This document shows positions 51,476 to 62,723 of a stretch of DNA of 64,000 bases, piece after piece (positions within the stretch are counted from its first letter, which is position 1; each line of letters starts with the position of its first letter). The position numbers were made by a program, and so were the translations under genes. A model generated the notes under the pieces. The model saw nothing but the letters and a program-made list of their open reading frames with translations. It was not told the origin of the DNA and searched no databases. Source of the DNA: Nymphaea colorata (lineage: Eukaryota > Streptophyta > Magnoliopsida > Nymphaeales > Nymphaeaceae); the NCBI RefSeq assembly GCF_008831285.2, contig NC_045139.1, positions 18,892,354 through 18,956,353 on the forward strand, written 5' to 3'.

Positions 51476-53262
51476 TACCCCAATGTGGGTCTGTAGTACT
51501 AATTTTAATATTTCATTAGTGAAGACAATGTGTCTTAGTCAACCAGAAAATGATTCATCAGTTACTTACAAGGCTTGTATGCCGTTTATGGTTTCTATCC
51601 TATGGAGGAAAGGTACTATTATCCAAATAAAAAAGAGATAAATTAGTCATGAATTACTTATAAAACCCAAATTGATTCCCTAAAGGCTACATTTTGGGGT
51701 TTGAATTGTTATTGAAGTTCCTTTAGTAATTATCTTATGAGTAATCTTAAAGGGGGGTTGGTGCAATGGTCAGCTAATCTTTGTTTCAAATTTTTGTAGT
51801 GTCAACCTTATGTGCTACAAATAGGAGATCGTTAATAAGTTGAAGTATAGCAATGGCATCACCTTGAAGCACCACAAAGCAGTCATAAACCTTGGGGTTA
51901 CGAGGAGAAGAGGAGGGAAGAGAGGCATGGGCAAAGTCAGGATTTTTTCAGGGTTGGGCCAAACGGTCCAACTAATTATAATCTATTATATATATATACT
52001 CACACAGTTTAGATAATATTTACAAACCACAGTATAGTAGAAGTTAACATATATCGTATATAATTACCCACGTCATTAACTTGAAGCGTGACTTGTCCTA
52101 TGACACATTTAATAATTGCTTGTGTCATCAGCAAAACACGTCCTTCACAGATAAGGTGTTCTATTTCTATTATAGTAACGTAAATATACTTTTTTTCTAA
52201 AATAAAAGTGGGGTTAAGTCCCCTTCCGGCCCTCCTTTATTCAACCTCCAAATAACACCCCTAAACAACTTAATTAGTTTTATGAAATAGTAAAAATAAC
52301 TTTTGCCTAAAAAAGTGTGGGGCAGGTTATTAAGGTTCTTTGTGAAAATAAGGTGTTATCAAAACCTAGTTTTAGTATACACAGTTTTAATGTTATTTAA
52401 ATGCACATGAAACCTGGTTTTAAACTATTGTCAAAAAGTCATTCAAGGACTATAAGAATTAAGAACTCATCTGTTCTGTCCAGATATGATGATCACATAC
52501 AGTTCTATGAAAGGCAGAGCCAGAAAGAGAATCCAACATGAATATCTTAATTGTATATACCCAAATAAAACTACAAATGAATGAGAAATAGATCAAAACA
52601 AGCAAAACAATTTTGTCACAAAAATGACAACAAAAAGAGTAGACAATAATGAAAAACCAAGACATTACCCAGTTTTGCTTACTCCCTGAGTTGTGGGTCA
52701 GGGATGAAGGAAACGACAGACAGAGCGCAAGAGAGGGTCGGGCCAAACTAACAATTTTTTGATTTTTTAAATATAGTTTTTTTTTTCAGGACTGGGGTAG
52801 GGCCATGGCCGATTCAAGAGTGTAAGAGGGTTTTCTGTTTTTTTTTTTTGTTTTAATAAAAAAATTGTAAAAAAATATACACCTCTATCATGTCCCTATT
52901 ATATCGGCGAATTTTAAAGGCCAAGCGTTTCCTGAAAATAGCCTTAGAAAAAGTTCAACTATTTTTGTGGTAAACGGTAACCCATCGTCCGGACAACTGC
53001 CCCTGAAAGGAAGGGCAGTTAGAGTTAAATTCTTTACGGCAGATGTAATGATTCAAGGGGATAAATTGAACCTTTTGTAAAAGAAAAAAACGTAGAATAA
53101 GATTAGAATAAATTCCACCAAGTGAGAACATCCAAAATACTTTGTCTTTTTTTGAACCATTAAACCTCGGAATAAAGATCAATTGGCTGTTTATCCAAAG
53201 CACTATCACGTTTATCCCATCCTTTATCTACCTTTTTCTTCATTCGTTGCGCTTTGTCTTCT
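51476..53262. other. Intergenic region upstream of the cupin gene
   Basis: AT-rich, with small (AT)n runs (51310-51324, 51988-51999) and no conserved reading frame. The last few hundred bases should hold the cupin promoter. Confidence 0.5.
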
Positions 53263-53263
53263 C

Positions 53264-53270
53264 TATAAAG
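53264..53270 (+). promoter_or_regulatory. Candidate TATA box of the cupin gene
   Basis: TATAAAG in the context TCTCTATAAAGTTCTCC lies 113 bases before the start codon. A pyrimidine-rich stretch follows that could hold the start of transcription about 30 bases on. Confidence 0.6.
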
Positions 53271-53382
53271 TTCTCCACCTTCTTCTCATATCACAGGTAG
53301 TTACGCTTTTTTACTCCGATTTGTATTTCTCTCCCGTGTTTCCTCACCGGCGTTTCATCAATCGTTCTGTCGCCGATCGGCA

Positions 53383-55849
53383 ATGGAGATCGATCTCTCT
53401 CCAAAGCAGTCTCAGAAGGTGTATGGAGGAGATGGTGGATCCTACTACACATGGTCGAGCTCCGACCTCCCCATGCTCGCAGAAGCCAAGGTTGGTGGGG
53501 CCAAGCTCCTCCTTCAGCCCCATGGCCTCGCCCTCCCCAGCTACTCCGACTCTGCCAAGGTCGCCTATGTCCTCCATGGTTCGTCTCTCTATCTTATACA
53601 CCTATTCACCCTTTGAAGTTTGATCCCTCCACTTATCTCCCCACTTTATCCAAACCCCTTTCTTCTTCTTCTTCTCCCATTGACGACGTGAAGATCTATG
53701 TACTGTTTTTTCCCGATTCTGTTGATGGTATATGGTTGGTGTTTCTCTTGAGTCGAGATTCTCCGATAAGCAAAGTAAGGGATGTCGTTGCATCATAAAT
53801 GTGCTTCTGTTTCGGTCTTCATCGGTTTCTCTGTTTCGTGCATGAGATCGGCGGTTCTCCCAGTAATGGCCGGGCCTTCAATATTCTTGATCGTAGGAAA
53901 AGAACAGACGAAAAATATCTCCCCAGATAGTTGGAGATTTTAATATTATTGAAAAATGCATTCGAATGTGTTGACAATTTTGTTCTGGTTCAGATTTCTT
54001 TCCTCTGCAACTTGTTTCGAAAATCCGTCTTCTCTTTTCTTGCCATTCAATTTTGATGTACTCCGTGTTTTACTTGTTTGTTTGATTGAGCTACAGGGAA
54101 AGGGAGGGCAGGGATAGTGATGCCGGAGGCGACGAAGGAGAAAGTGGTGCCGCTCAGAAAGGGTGACGCCCTCGCCCTTCCCTTCGGTGTCGTCACCTGG
54201 TGGTTCAACGACGGCGACGGGGAGCTCGTCGTCCTCTTCCTCGGCGACACCTCCAAGGCCCACCGCTCCGGCGAGTTCACCAACTTTCTCCTCACCGGCG
54301 TCGGCTCCCTCTTCCACGGTTTCTCGACGGAGTTCGTGAGCAGGGCGTGGGACCTGAAGGAAGAGGAGGTGGAGAAGCTGGTCAAGGCCCAAAAGGGGCA
54401 GGGGATCGTGAAGCTGAGGGAAGGGCAGAGCCTTCCCGCTGCGTCGGAGGAGGACGCCAAGGGGATGGTGTTCAACTGCGAGTCGGCTCCGTTGGATGTG
54501 GACGTCAAGGGCGGCGGCCGCGTTGTGGTGCTGACGGACAAGAACCTGCCGCTGGTTGGGGAGGTGGGGCTGGGCGCCGACCTGGTGAGGATCGACTCTG
54601 CCTCCATGTGCTCTCCTGGCTTCTCCTCCGACTCGGCCTTCCAGGTGACGTACGTGATAAGAGGGAGCGGGAGGGTTCAGGTGGTGGGGATCGACGGGCG
54701 GAGAGTGCTGGAGACGAGGGTGAAGGCCGGCTGTCTCTTCATCGTTCCCAGATTCTTCGTTGTCTCCAAGATTGCCGACGGCGATGGCATGGAGTGGTTC
54801 TCCATCATCACCACCCCACAGTAAGTAACCCATCATCATCATCTTCCTAATACATGCATGCATGTGTAACTATATGCTGCTTTGAAGTCAAATTATTCTA
54901 ATTAATTCATTCTGAAAGCTACGTTAGGTCATATTAATTCGCTAGCTCAAAGAAACCTGCAACTTTTAGCTTAAGTAATGCTCGTATAATTATCATGATC
55001 GCCACATTAAATTGGCAGCCTTGGAAGCTCCAGCCTAATTTGAGTTTAAGGTTGAGTTGTTATAGAGTTTATGGTCCTTGGTGGAGCAAGCTATCTTCAC
55101 TTCGGATGATCAAGTGTGAACCGCTCAAGTGACTTAATCGGCTTAATCATAGACTTGAGCTCGATTCGACCGTGTTCAATTGGCTTGGCTCATTCCCCAG
55201 CCATAGGGGTTGGTGGACCCATGACATGATGCGGCCTTTAAACATTCACCAAGATGTTGAGATGTCCTGTAGATGAGAGAAGCAAAGTTGGCAGATGATA
55301 GGTAACATCTGTCATGCTTTTGTCCTATCAGTGGGAAAATGAAAGCAAGTCAGGACATGTGTTGATCCACTGCTTTCTTTCCTTGGAACTGGTGATAGTG
55401 GAGAATCATGTAGTGGCCATGAAATGACATCTATAAGCATTGGTTGCCACCTTCGACTGCTACAGATATTTGGGGCAAATTGGTAACTATGCTGTAATAT
55501 GCTGTGGTGGGCTCATATATGTTACCCCTTTATAGAAAGGTAGCCTGCCTAGAAAATATATGATCCTTGACTAGTGGGAGCACCCATTTGATTATGTTTC
55601 TGTTTTCCTCTTAGATATTATGTAATCAGCAGCCGAGAGTGGTTGAGAGGTTGTCAAAATTTTGACGTTTGCATCCATGCAGGTTTTGGTGTTATTGGAC
55701 AGTCATAAATCTCTTTCTATGCAAAAGTATGTTTAAGTATGTTGATCTTCCAAAGTAGGAAAAGTATGGCTTTTCTCTTCTGTTTTTCAGGTTGTCATTC
55801 ATTCATTCATTTGAGCGGTCTACAGTAGGTTAATCTTTAACTTCAAACA

Positions 55850-55880
<31 letters not shown>

Positions 55881-56242
55881 TGCCATTTATGAAAGGTTTA
55901 CACTTAAAGGACTTAATTTTGTTTGAATTTTCTGACATGGAAATTGCAAAATTACTGTGAAAGTCTGGATCAAGTTCAGATTTTTTGACAGTTCCATTTG
56001 TTAAATTTGCTCGAGTAAACTGTGATCGTAATAGAAGATTTATTGTGTGATTCTGGTTAATAACTTCTTGGTTCTTATAAAATGGCAGGCCGGTGTTCAG
56101 TCACTTGGCGGGGAGGACCTCAGTGTGGAAGGCACTGTCCCCGCAGGTGCTGGAGGCATCGTTTGACGTGTCTCCTGAGATGGAAAAGCTCTTCAGATCC
56201 AAGAGGACCTCCGATGCCATCTTCTTCGCACCACCAAATTAG
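53383..56242 (+). CDS. Two-domain RmlC-like cupin (legumin/11S-like, glutelin type-D 1-like)
   Basis: Three exons, 53383-53578, 54097-54820 and 56089-56242, join in frame through GT-AG introns and give 357 aa. This equals the length I recall for the Arabidopsis At1g07750/At2g28680 pair. The start MEIDLSPKQSQKVYGGDGGS is typical of that group. The first cupin barrel spans about 35-160 (VAYVLHGKGRAGIV, LRKGDALALPFGVVTWWFN). The second spans about 205-330 (VTYVIRGSGRVQVV, GCLFIVPRFFVVSKI). There is no signal peptide and none of the 11S processing site, so it is probably a cytosolic relative of seed storage proteins, not a vacuolar storage globulin. Exon 2 is strongly GC-rich. The biochemical role is unknown. 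Confidence 0.92.
55850..55880 (+). repeat. (CT)n(GT)n microsatellite in cupin intron 2
   Basis: About 11 CT units then 4 GT units, in the second cupin intron. Confidence 0.9.
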
Positions 56243-59200
56243 GCATCCATCGCGGAAGGGCCAACTCCAGTTCCTGCCATCTTCTTCTAGGCGTCTTCCG
56301 CTTTGTTTTGCTTTGTTTCTCTCCTAATAATGATGGCAAAGATTTTGTTAGTGATGATGATCCCTTTTGGTGCTTCTCTTCCGTCCTAGCCAGCAGGTGG
56401 TTTTTTTCTCCTTCAGCTTGCTTGACTTGACAATGTCGCTCAATAAAGCCGCTTGCTTTCTCCAATTTAGCCTTTCTCCTTTCATTTTGCCTTCTAAATC
56501 AACATGAATAGGTGACACACCTCTTATGTCTCTCTCTCTAATCTCAAACTCGCGCAACCGCTATATCTTTGTTAACTGTGTACCATGTTTTTGGTATTTT
56601 AATCGTAATATATTCTTGAAAAAAAAAAAGAGCAACGTTTAGCAATTCAGATCGACTCGATCAACACGGTACAAACTTAGAGGGCTTAAGATCTAGCGGC
56701 CAGTAATCGAAGGGGATCGACAACCACTTATAGCTGTTTTTCCCTTGACCTGTCGTGCATCAGCCGATACAGATCAATACACACCGAAAATAACAGCACT
56801 GATCAGTGACACCAAAATGTGGCGACAAAAACCATGATCAAAGTTCTTTCCACAAAGCAAGTAAGACCAACAACCAAGGTAACATGGGTGAAATTAATAA
56901 TAGAATCTGCCATTCTGCCGACTCACAATCTGAGAATAATCTGAAACCTCCTCTGTGCACTTTGGTGCTCGACGCATCACAAGCACTGTGTCGAGATTTG
57001 GACCATACTAACTCATGGTGGGGATGACACACCCATTTAGAAGTACGATTACCGAGGACGATCAAATATGTAATCCTGGGGATTCAGAAAGCGTTCTAAG
57101 AAAGGTGGAAACTGAAAGGAATGATCTTAAACCAAAAGATATGGCCTCTAAAATGATTCCTTTTAAAGGAATACATTATGATCCTGATATGTTCCACCTT
57201 TGGTTTCTCAAGATTCCAAAAGAACCCGCTTCCATGGGCTGATCCATTTTGTGGGAGGCATTCTTTGTTGCAAGGTAAAAAGATATGTTTATTTCTTCAT
57301 AGGCAAGGAAAAGCACGGTTTCACCACATACATGGAGACAGACGCATATACACATGCACACATTTTGCATGGCCATAAACACACATACAGGAAGTGGATT
57401 TGTTTGTGCATTACTTTGCCATGCTTTTCGAAGAATGAAGGGCAGCTAATCGATAGAAACTCGGCCAATTCAAATACAAAAAAGTAGTGGACTTGTTGAT
57501 GCGTTATTTGGCTAAATTTTGTGACGAACGAAGGCCAGTTAAACCCAAGAATTCCCATTATGAACTGAATAGTGAGGCAAGGCACAATTTTATCATAGGA
57601 ACAAACATGAGGATTTCTAGGAAACCACTTCTTTCTCTAATACATAAAAAAATGTGGGCATGGTCTACACTCCCTAAAATCTGTTTCATCCTTTTTTTCT
57701 CTTTTTTGATAAACATTTACTGCAGGAGAACCCTGGTTCAGGTGGCATTCATGAGGAGAAACCAACAACCTTATGTGAACAGGTTCTCATTTAGACACCT
57801 TACCTATAACACTGAAAATATACCTTGTCTCCGAAAAACAACAAAAAAATTAAAGCACACATGAGCAGGTTTTGTAGATAAGAACAGACTAGTAACAAAA
57901 AAATTAAAGCACACATGAGCAGGTTTTGTAGATAATAACAGACTAGTAAATGCATCAGCTCCTGAATTGCTCCCGATGGTAAGGGCCGCCTGAGACTGTA
58001 GACAGACTAAATCCCGTAACTAAGATGTTTGGAAACGATTTCGATGTGCAATGGCAGCTACTGACAACTTACGGATAGCAAATTCACTCTCTATTAACCA
58101 ACCACGGAATTATACAAACCTGCAACCATTTCAGCTTAAACACATCAAATGGACCAACTAATTCACTGTCCATGTAGTTTAATTTTAAAAGTTAATACCC
58201 GAATGGTATTGCCAGTTGCATTACAACCACCCCTGAATAACGGCCTCATGGAAAAGAAAAGCAAAAGAAAAGACATGAATCTTACAGAACTACAGATCCA
58301 TTACCACAAACAATTCAACCATAGGATGCTCAGTGAAGGTGATACATCAGATGAAGTAACAGAAAAACAACCTAAAGGCCCGATGATCTCACTGCTCAAG
58401 TTCAAAGATCAATTTAGACATACAAAATCATATTAACTGACCATAGCAACCACAACAGAAAGCTAGAGCATCAAAGTTTATCAGGATGAACCCAGTCATC
58501 CTTGGCTGGCGTTATAACCAAATTAGCAGCTACTTTGAAACAAAAATATTAGAAAGAATACAACTCCCCGTAAGGTAGGCACAACAAACTCTCCTTCAAA
58601 AACCAAATCTCTACAAACATATGCTTCACTTTTTCATATCTTTGCCAGCACACTCTTTATGTATATAAATCGAACACTCATCTGTTACTAAGTTACTTCT
58701 GAAATCAGTAACAGTCACCTTGCAGTTCTCAACACAACCTAACAAAGAAATTTAGAACTTCCAATTTCATAATACATAACCTATACTATGGGATGATCAT
58801 ATTGGCATGATGTTGATAGCAAGGAAAGGGGGGAAGGAGTTTTGATTTTTCAAACCAAAAGATAAATAATTTCATGAAATTTTTACATTAGTTATCCCAT
58901 AAATCAAATAAAAAACTTCAAACAGTAACCAACAAAAAATGCCCTTTGCTTTAAGTATAAAAATTTCAATTATCTTACACTTCAGATCCATGAATTTCAA
59001 ATCTGAAACTACCAAATGCCCCCTAAGTGACACAGCAATTGTCAATTTCTCCAAGAAATCACTAAACTAAAATTGCATTAACAAAAGCTTCAAAGTTGAA
59101 GGATCATAATAAACCAAGGTAAAACAATTGTCAATGACAAATAAAGTGAAAGATATAAATGAACTTAATAGAACAAATATGTTCGAAAATGATGAAAACT

Positions 59201-59392
59201 AGAGCTTGAATTCCTCATCGGTCCATGTAAAACACCCAGGATATAAAGAAAAAATATGTACTCTACTTCTGTAGGGCATTTGAATACCTCAGGACACTCC
59301 AAAAACCAAACTACTTGATGGGTTTGTCCCTTGAAAAGCAAACGCGAGGTGAGCCCCCATCGCCATGTCATGATGAATAAGTGATTGACAAG
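56243..59392. other. Cupin 3' flank and intergenic DNA
   Basis: An AATAAA at 56442-56447, 200 bases after the cupin stop, is a plausible polyadenylation signal. Beyond it the region is AT-rich with a 54-bp tandem duplication (57842-57949). Small open frames have no recognisable motifs. Confidence 0.5.
57842..57949. repeat. 54-bp tandem duplication
   Basis: Two direct copies, 57842-57895 and 57896-57949, differ at a single base (GATAAGAAC versus GATAATAAC). The near-identity means the duplication is recent. No function is evident. Confidence 0.97.
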
Positions 59393-60121
59393 CAATGCTA
59401 TCCATATCGTACGATACGCACAATACGTATCGTACAGGTCGGAAAAACCTATACGTTACGCTTGCGATAACCGATATGCTCGTGTATCGCAAACGTATCG
59501 CCCATATCATATGATACGGGCGATACACCCTCATATCTTATGATACGGGTTAAAACACAAATTTTTTTATTTTTTAAAGTTTAAACACTCCTCCCTCTCT
59601 CTCTTCTTTTATTTAAAGACTCCAAGAGACGTAGGAGGGAGAGATTTTGTCCATTTTCATAAAAAATAACCAAGGATTCATCGATTTGGGAGATATTATC
59701 GTTAAATCATGAAAGATGATAACTATATGTTTTGAACTTATAAAATTGTGATGTAATCTAAGTCCTAAAACTCTAAGTCTTAAGATTCTATAAAATTTTC
59801 AAGTTTAAAATTGTGATGGATGCTTATTATGTTATTTTGAATATCTAATTTCTTATTTTTGAATGTGTTGTTGTTACACATGAATGTTCCTTATGTATGA
59901 TGATCTTTTTTATATTTGAATACTTTTTTCTTGATTTCTGATTTTTTGTTCATTTTTTCAGATTTTTAATGATTTTTCTCTATTTTTTCTGATTTTTAAA
60001 TATTTTTTAAAATTACAAAATTAATTTTACGATACGCTATTTGCGATACGTTACGATATGGCGTATAGGCCGGCCCGACCGATACGCGATACACTACGCC
60101 TTTTATAACATTGTTGACAAG
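59385..60121. mobile_element. hAT-like non-autonomous transposon (721 bp) with 8-bp target-site duplication
   Basis: The direct repeat TTGACAAG at 59385-59392 and 60114-60121 flanks an element (59393-60113) whose ends are CAATGCTAT and ATAACATTG, a 9-bp inverted repeat with one difference. Both subterminal regions are rich in CGATACG/CGTATCG words (59405-59550 and 60030-60095), and the centre is AT-rich. No transposase frame is present. An 8-bp duplication with short inverted ends and subterminal motif clusters is the hAT pattern. Confidence 0.88.
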
Positions 60122-60816
60122 TTCAAACATTTTTCTTCTCTTCTACAGCTGACTTGACAATTTCAAGATCATTTCCTCTCAATGCTACCAGTTTGTGTAG
60201 ATAACTTGGCTTTCAGGTCAAGGAGACGTGATCATTTGGAACTGCATCTCTGAAGGGGACAAAAAAAGAACAACAGGATGGCTCATAGCTGTTTCATTAC
60301 AGAGTGATACACCCATCCACCAGTATCTGGTGTCATCCTCTGTTGCATATAGCTTAAAAAACTGATTCTGCCACCTATCACAGAAAAGAAAATGCAATTC
60401 AGAAGTATCAAACATAGATCTCCAAGACATTCAATATAGAGAAACAGACAGTCTATGAGCATATTTGATCACCTCCTGCTGGAGAAATGGGGCACTAAGC
60501 ATCCCCTTCTAGAGAGATTATGAAAAGCAGAAAAGGAAATGCAAAGAGAAAAAAGAAAACATGTAGAAGCAGAAACCAGATTCAATATCTAAACATGATA
60601 ATGCCATGAGATTCTTTAAGCTTATCCAAGAAGAATAATAACGGGGCATCAGCTAGATGTTGTGAATCATTAATCCAAAAGCTTTCAGTTTTTGTACAAA
60701 ACAAGCTTGAAAGAGACGAGCAACATCCCAATTTAGACACCCCCACTACTTCCTTGGCAGCAAATTGTACACCTACAATTACCAAGGGGCCAGAGCCCTT
60801 TCATCATATTGACCAA
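60122..60816. other. Downstream flank of the PPR gene, no assigned gene
   Basis: A minus-strand frame at 60430-60218 includes RWQNQFFKLYATEDDTRYWW after an acceptor-like TGTGATAG. It looks more protein-like than its surroundings, but I do not recognise it. Nothing else is supported. Confidence 0.3.
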
Positions 60817-61193
60817 ACTTTGGCAAATGACTTAGAATGAATATTTGAAACTTTAGATGGCATTACATGTGTAAAGTCCAAGCACCGAGAACCAGACTCA
60901 CCGCTAGTAGCAGGCCATGAGATTCATGACCAAATACATTCTCTTCTTTCTATCCAGCAAGCTTCCTGTACTTAGAAAAGCATTCACTGCTCAAAGGTGT
61001 CCAATGGAAAAGTGTTATATTGCTAGCAGGAGTTCATCAGCCATTTTTTAGAAGGTGACATCCATTTCTGAAGGGGGGTGATCACCCATGCCCGCAAGTG
61101 ACAGCTCCATGAAATCTCACCTCAGTAATCCGTTAGAAACTATAAATGACTGTCATCAACTTAAGCAGACACTCACGATTCAAGCCAAACATC

Positions 61194-62723
61194 TCATGAT
61201 GTAGAACTGCGAAGAGGACCCAGTTCCCCTTTTATCTGGAGAAGGGATGTTGTTTCTTTGTCCAGTTTGAATCCTTCCAATTCAGCTTCTTTAGATACTT
61301 CCTTGCACTTGGCTACCCTACCATTCTGTGCATAAAGCTTGATCATGTCACGATAAATATCATATGTTGGACAAAACCCTGCTTCCTTAAGTCTAGAAAA
61401 ATATCTAACAGCCCTGGGAAGATCATCTAGAGCTACACAAAGTCGAATGACAACACGATAAGCAGGCAGATCCAGCAAATGGTTCAACTCCTCCAACTCC
61501 CATGTAGCAGCCATTGCTTCCCTGTACCTTTTGCTGCTGTACCTGCTGTGAATAAGTGTGGTATACATAACAACACTTGGCTTTTGTCCAGAATTCTTAA
61601 ACCAGGTAAACAGGCTCTCTGCAGCTTCAAATCTTCCTAACTTTGTACAGACCTTCATTAGTGCAGTACAGTCCTGTTGTTTCAGTTTCAGCTCCTCTCT
61701 GTTTCCTAGCTCCTCCAACAACACAGAAACAAGCTCCTGTTTTTCTGGGTTCTTTGCTACATCTGCAATCAGTTTGGCGAGGACGCTTGGATCCAAAGTT
61801 CGTTCTGCATCTTTCGCAATCGATAGGAGTTTCCTAGCAGTTCCATCTTTTCCTGCTCTAATGAATCCCCTCACCATGGCTTCGATGACGCTCTTGCTAG
61901 CAGATCCCATGAAATTCTCCATGTCTTTTGGCATCTTCAACTTTGAGAATCTAGCTAAGATTTCCACAACTGACCCCAGAACTCTGTCATCAGGGAAGAG
62001 CTGAGGATGCTGCTTGGCCCAGCAAAATGTTTCTAGTGCCCTCTGTGGCAATCCCATATGGCCCAGCTCTCTGATTGTCATGGACAGTGAGCCTTTCCTA
62101 AGGACAGCAATCCACTTGTCGAGGACTTTGGACACATTTTTCTCTGGTGGAAGGTCTCTGATTTCGCGAGCGAGCTCAATGAGGAAAGTGGGATTTTTAT
62201 AAACTCTTTTGCAAAGTGATGATCTAGAGGAAGCTAGCGACGAAGCAACTGATCTAATGTGATCTTTTGGCGTTGGCAATCCCAATGGCCGAATTTTGAA
62301 TGGCACAGGCAGGGGAAGAGGCCTCTCCCTCCCCAATTTCCCTGGTTTCTGTGGTACTCTTCCTTGAAAGAGTGAACTAATTGCGTCCAGTGCCTCTTCG
62401 CTCCAAGAATCATCCTCCTCCTCCACTGATGTGCTCGGGCCGGTATCTGCTAGCTGCTTTCTCCTGCGCATCCTATCAATATCAGGATCGGGGGGCACCT
62501 TGGCTCGTCGGGGATATCGAAGATTTTTTGGGACCTTTCTTTTAGAGCCCGACGCAGGTTTTCTGACGACCATGTGGATAAATCTATAGGCATTGCGATG
62601 TCTGAGTTCACCAGTCGACGCCATATTCTCACGTACCAACGACATATCTCTCCAAGAAAACCAGCAGGGAGTGACCAAGCAGGACATTATTTCAGCAAAC
62701 ACTTGGATAGCAACTAATTGCAA
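61194..62723 (-). CDS. Pentatricopeptide-repeat protein, At2g01860/EMB975-like
   Basis: An uninterrupted frame of up to 509 aa. The start at 62723 is the first Met; internal Mets at MSLVREN or MASTGELRH are alternatives, and an upstream spliced start cannot be excluded. After a basic N-terminus with YPRRAKVPPD come RPLPLPVPFKIRPLGLPTPK and LRKGSLSMTIRELGHMGLPQRALETF. Degenerate PPR helical pairs then continue to the end, including TALMKVCTKLGRFEAAESLF, VVMYTTLIHS and YDIYRDMIKLYAQNGRVAK. I recall this order from the plant family represented by At2g01860. PPR proteins of this kind bind organellar RNA and act in its processing. The tract is short and lacks an E/DYW editing tail. A decayed copy sits about 11.8 kb to the left. 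Confidence 0.85.
   Translation of the reverse strand: MQLVAIQVFAEIMSCLVTPCWFSWRDMSLVRENMASTGELRHRNAYRFIHMVVRKPASGSKRKVPKNLRYPRRAKVPPDPDIDRMRRRKQLADTGPSTSVEEEDDSWSEEALDAISSLFQGRVPQKPGKLGRERPLPLPVPFKIRPLGLPTPKDHIRSVASSLASSRSSLCKRVYKNPTFLIELAREIRDLPPEKNVSKVLDKWIAVLRKGSLSMTIRELGHMGLPQRALETFCWAKQHPQLFPDDRVLGSVVEILARFSKLKMPKDMENFMGSASKSVIEAMVRGFIRAGKDGTARKLLSIAKDAERTLDPSVLAKLIADVAKNPEKQELVSVLLEELGNREELKLKQQDCTALMKVCTKLGRFEAAESLFTWFKNSGQKPSVVMYTTLIHSRYSSKRYREAMAATWELEELNHLLDLPAYRVVIRLCVALDDLPRAVRYFSRLKEAGFCPTYDIYRDMIKLYAQNGRVAKCKEVSKEAELEGFKLDKETTSLLQIKGELGPLRSSTS

Noticed and set aside
53946..54863. 305-aa minus-strand frame and a 216-aa shifted plus frame over cupin exon 2
   Set aside because: Shadows of GC-rich cupin coding sequence; neither has family motifs.
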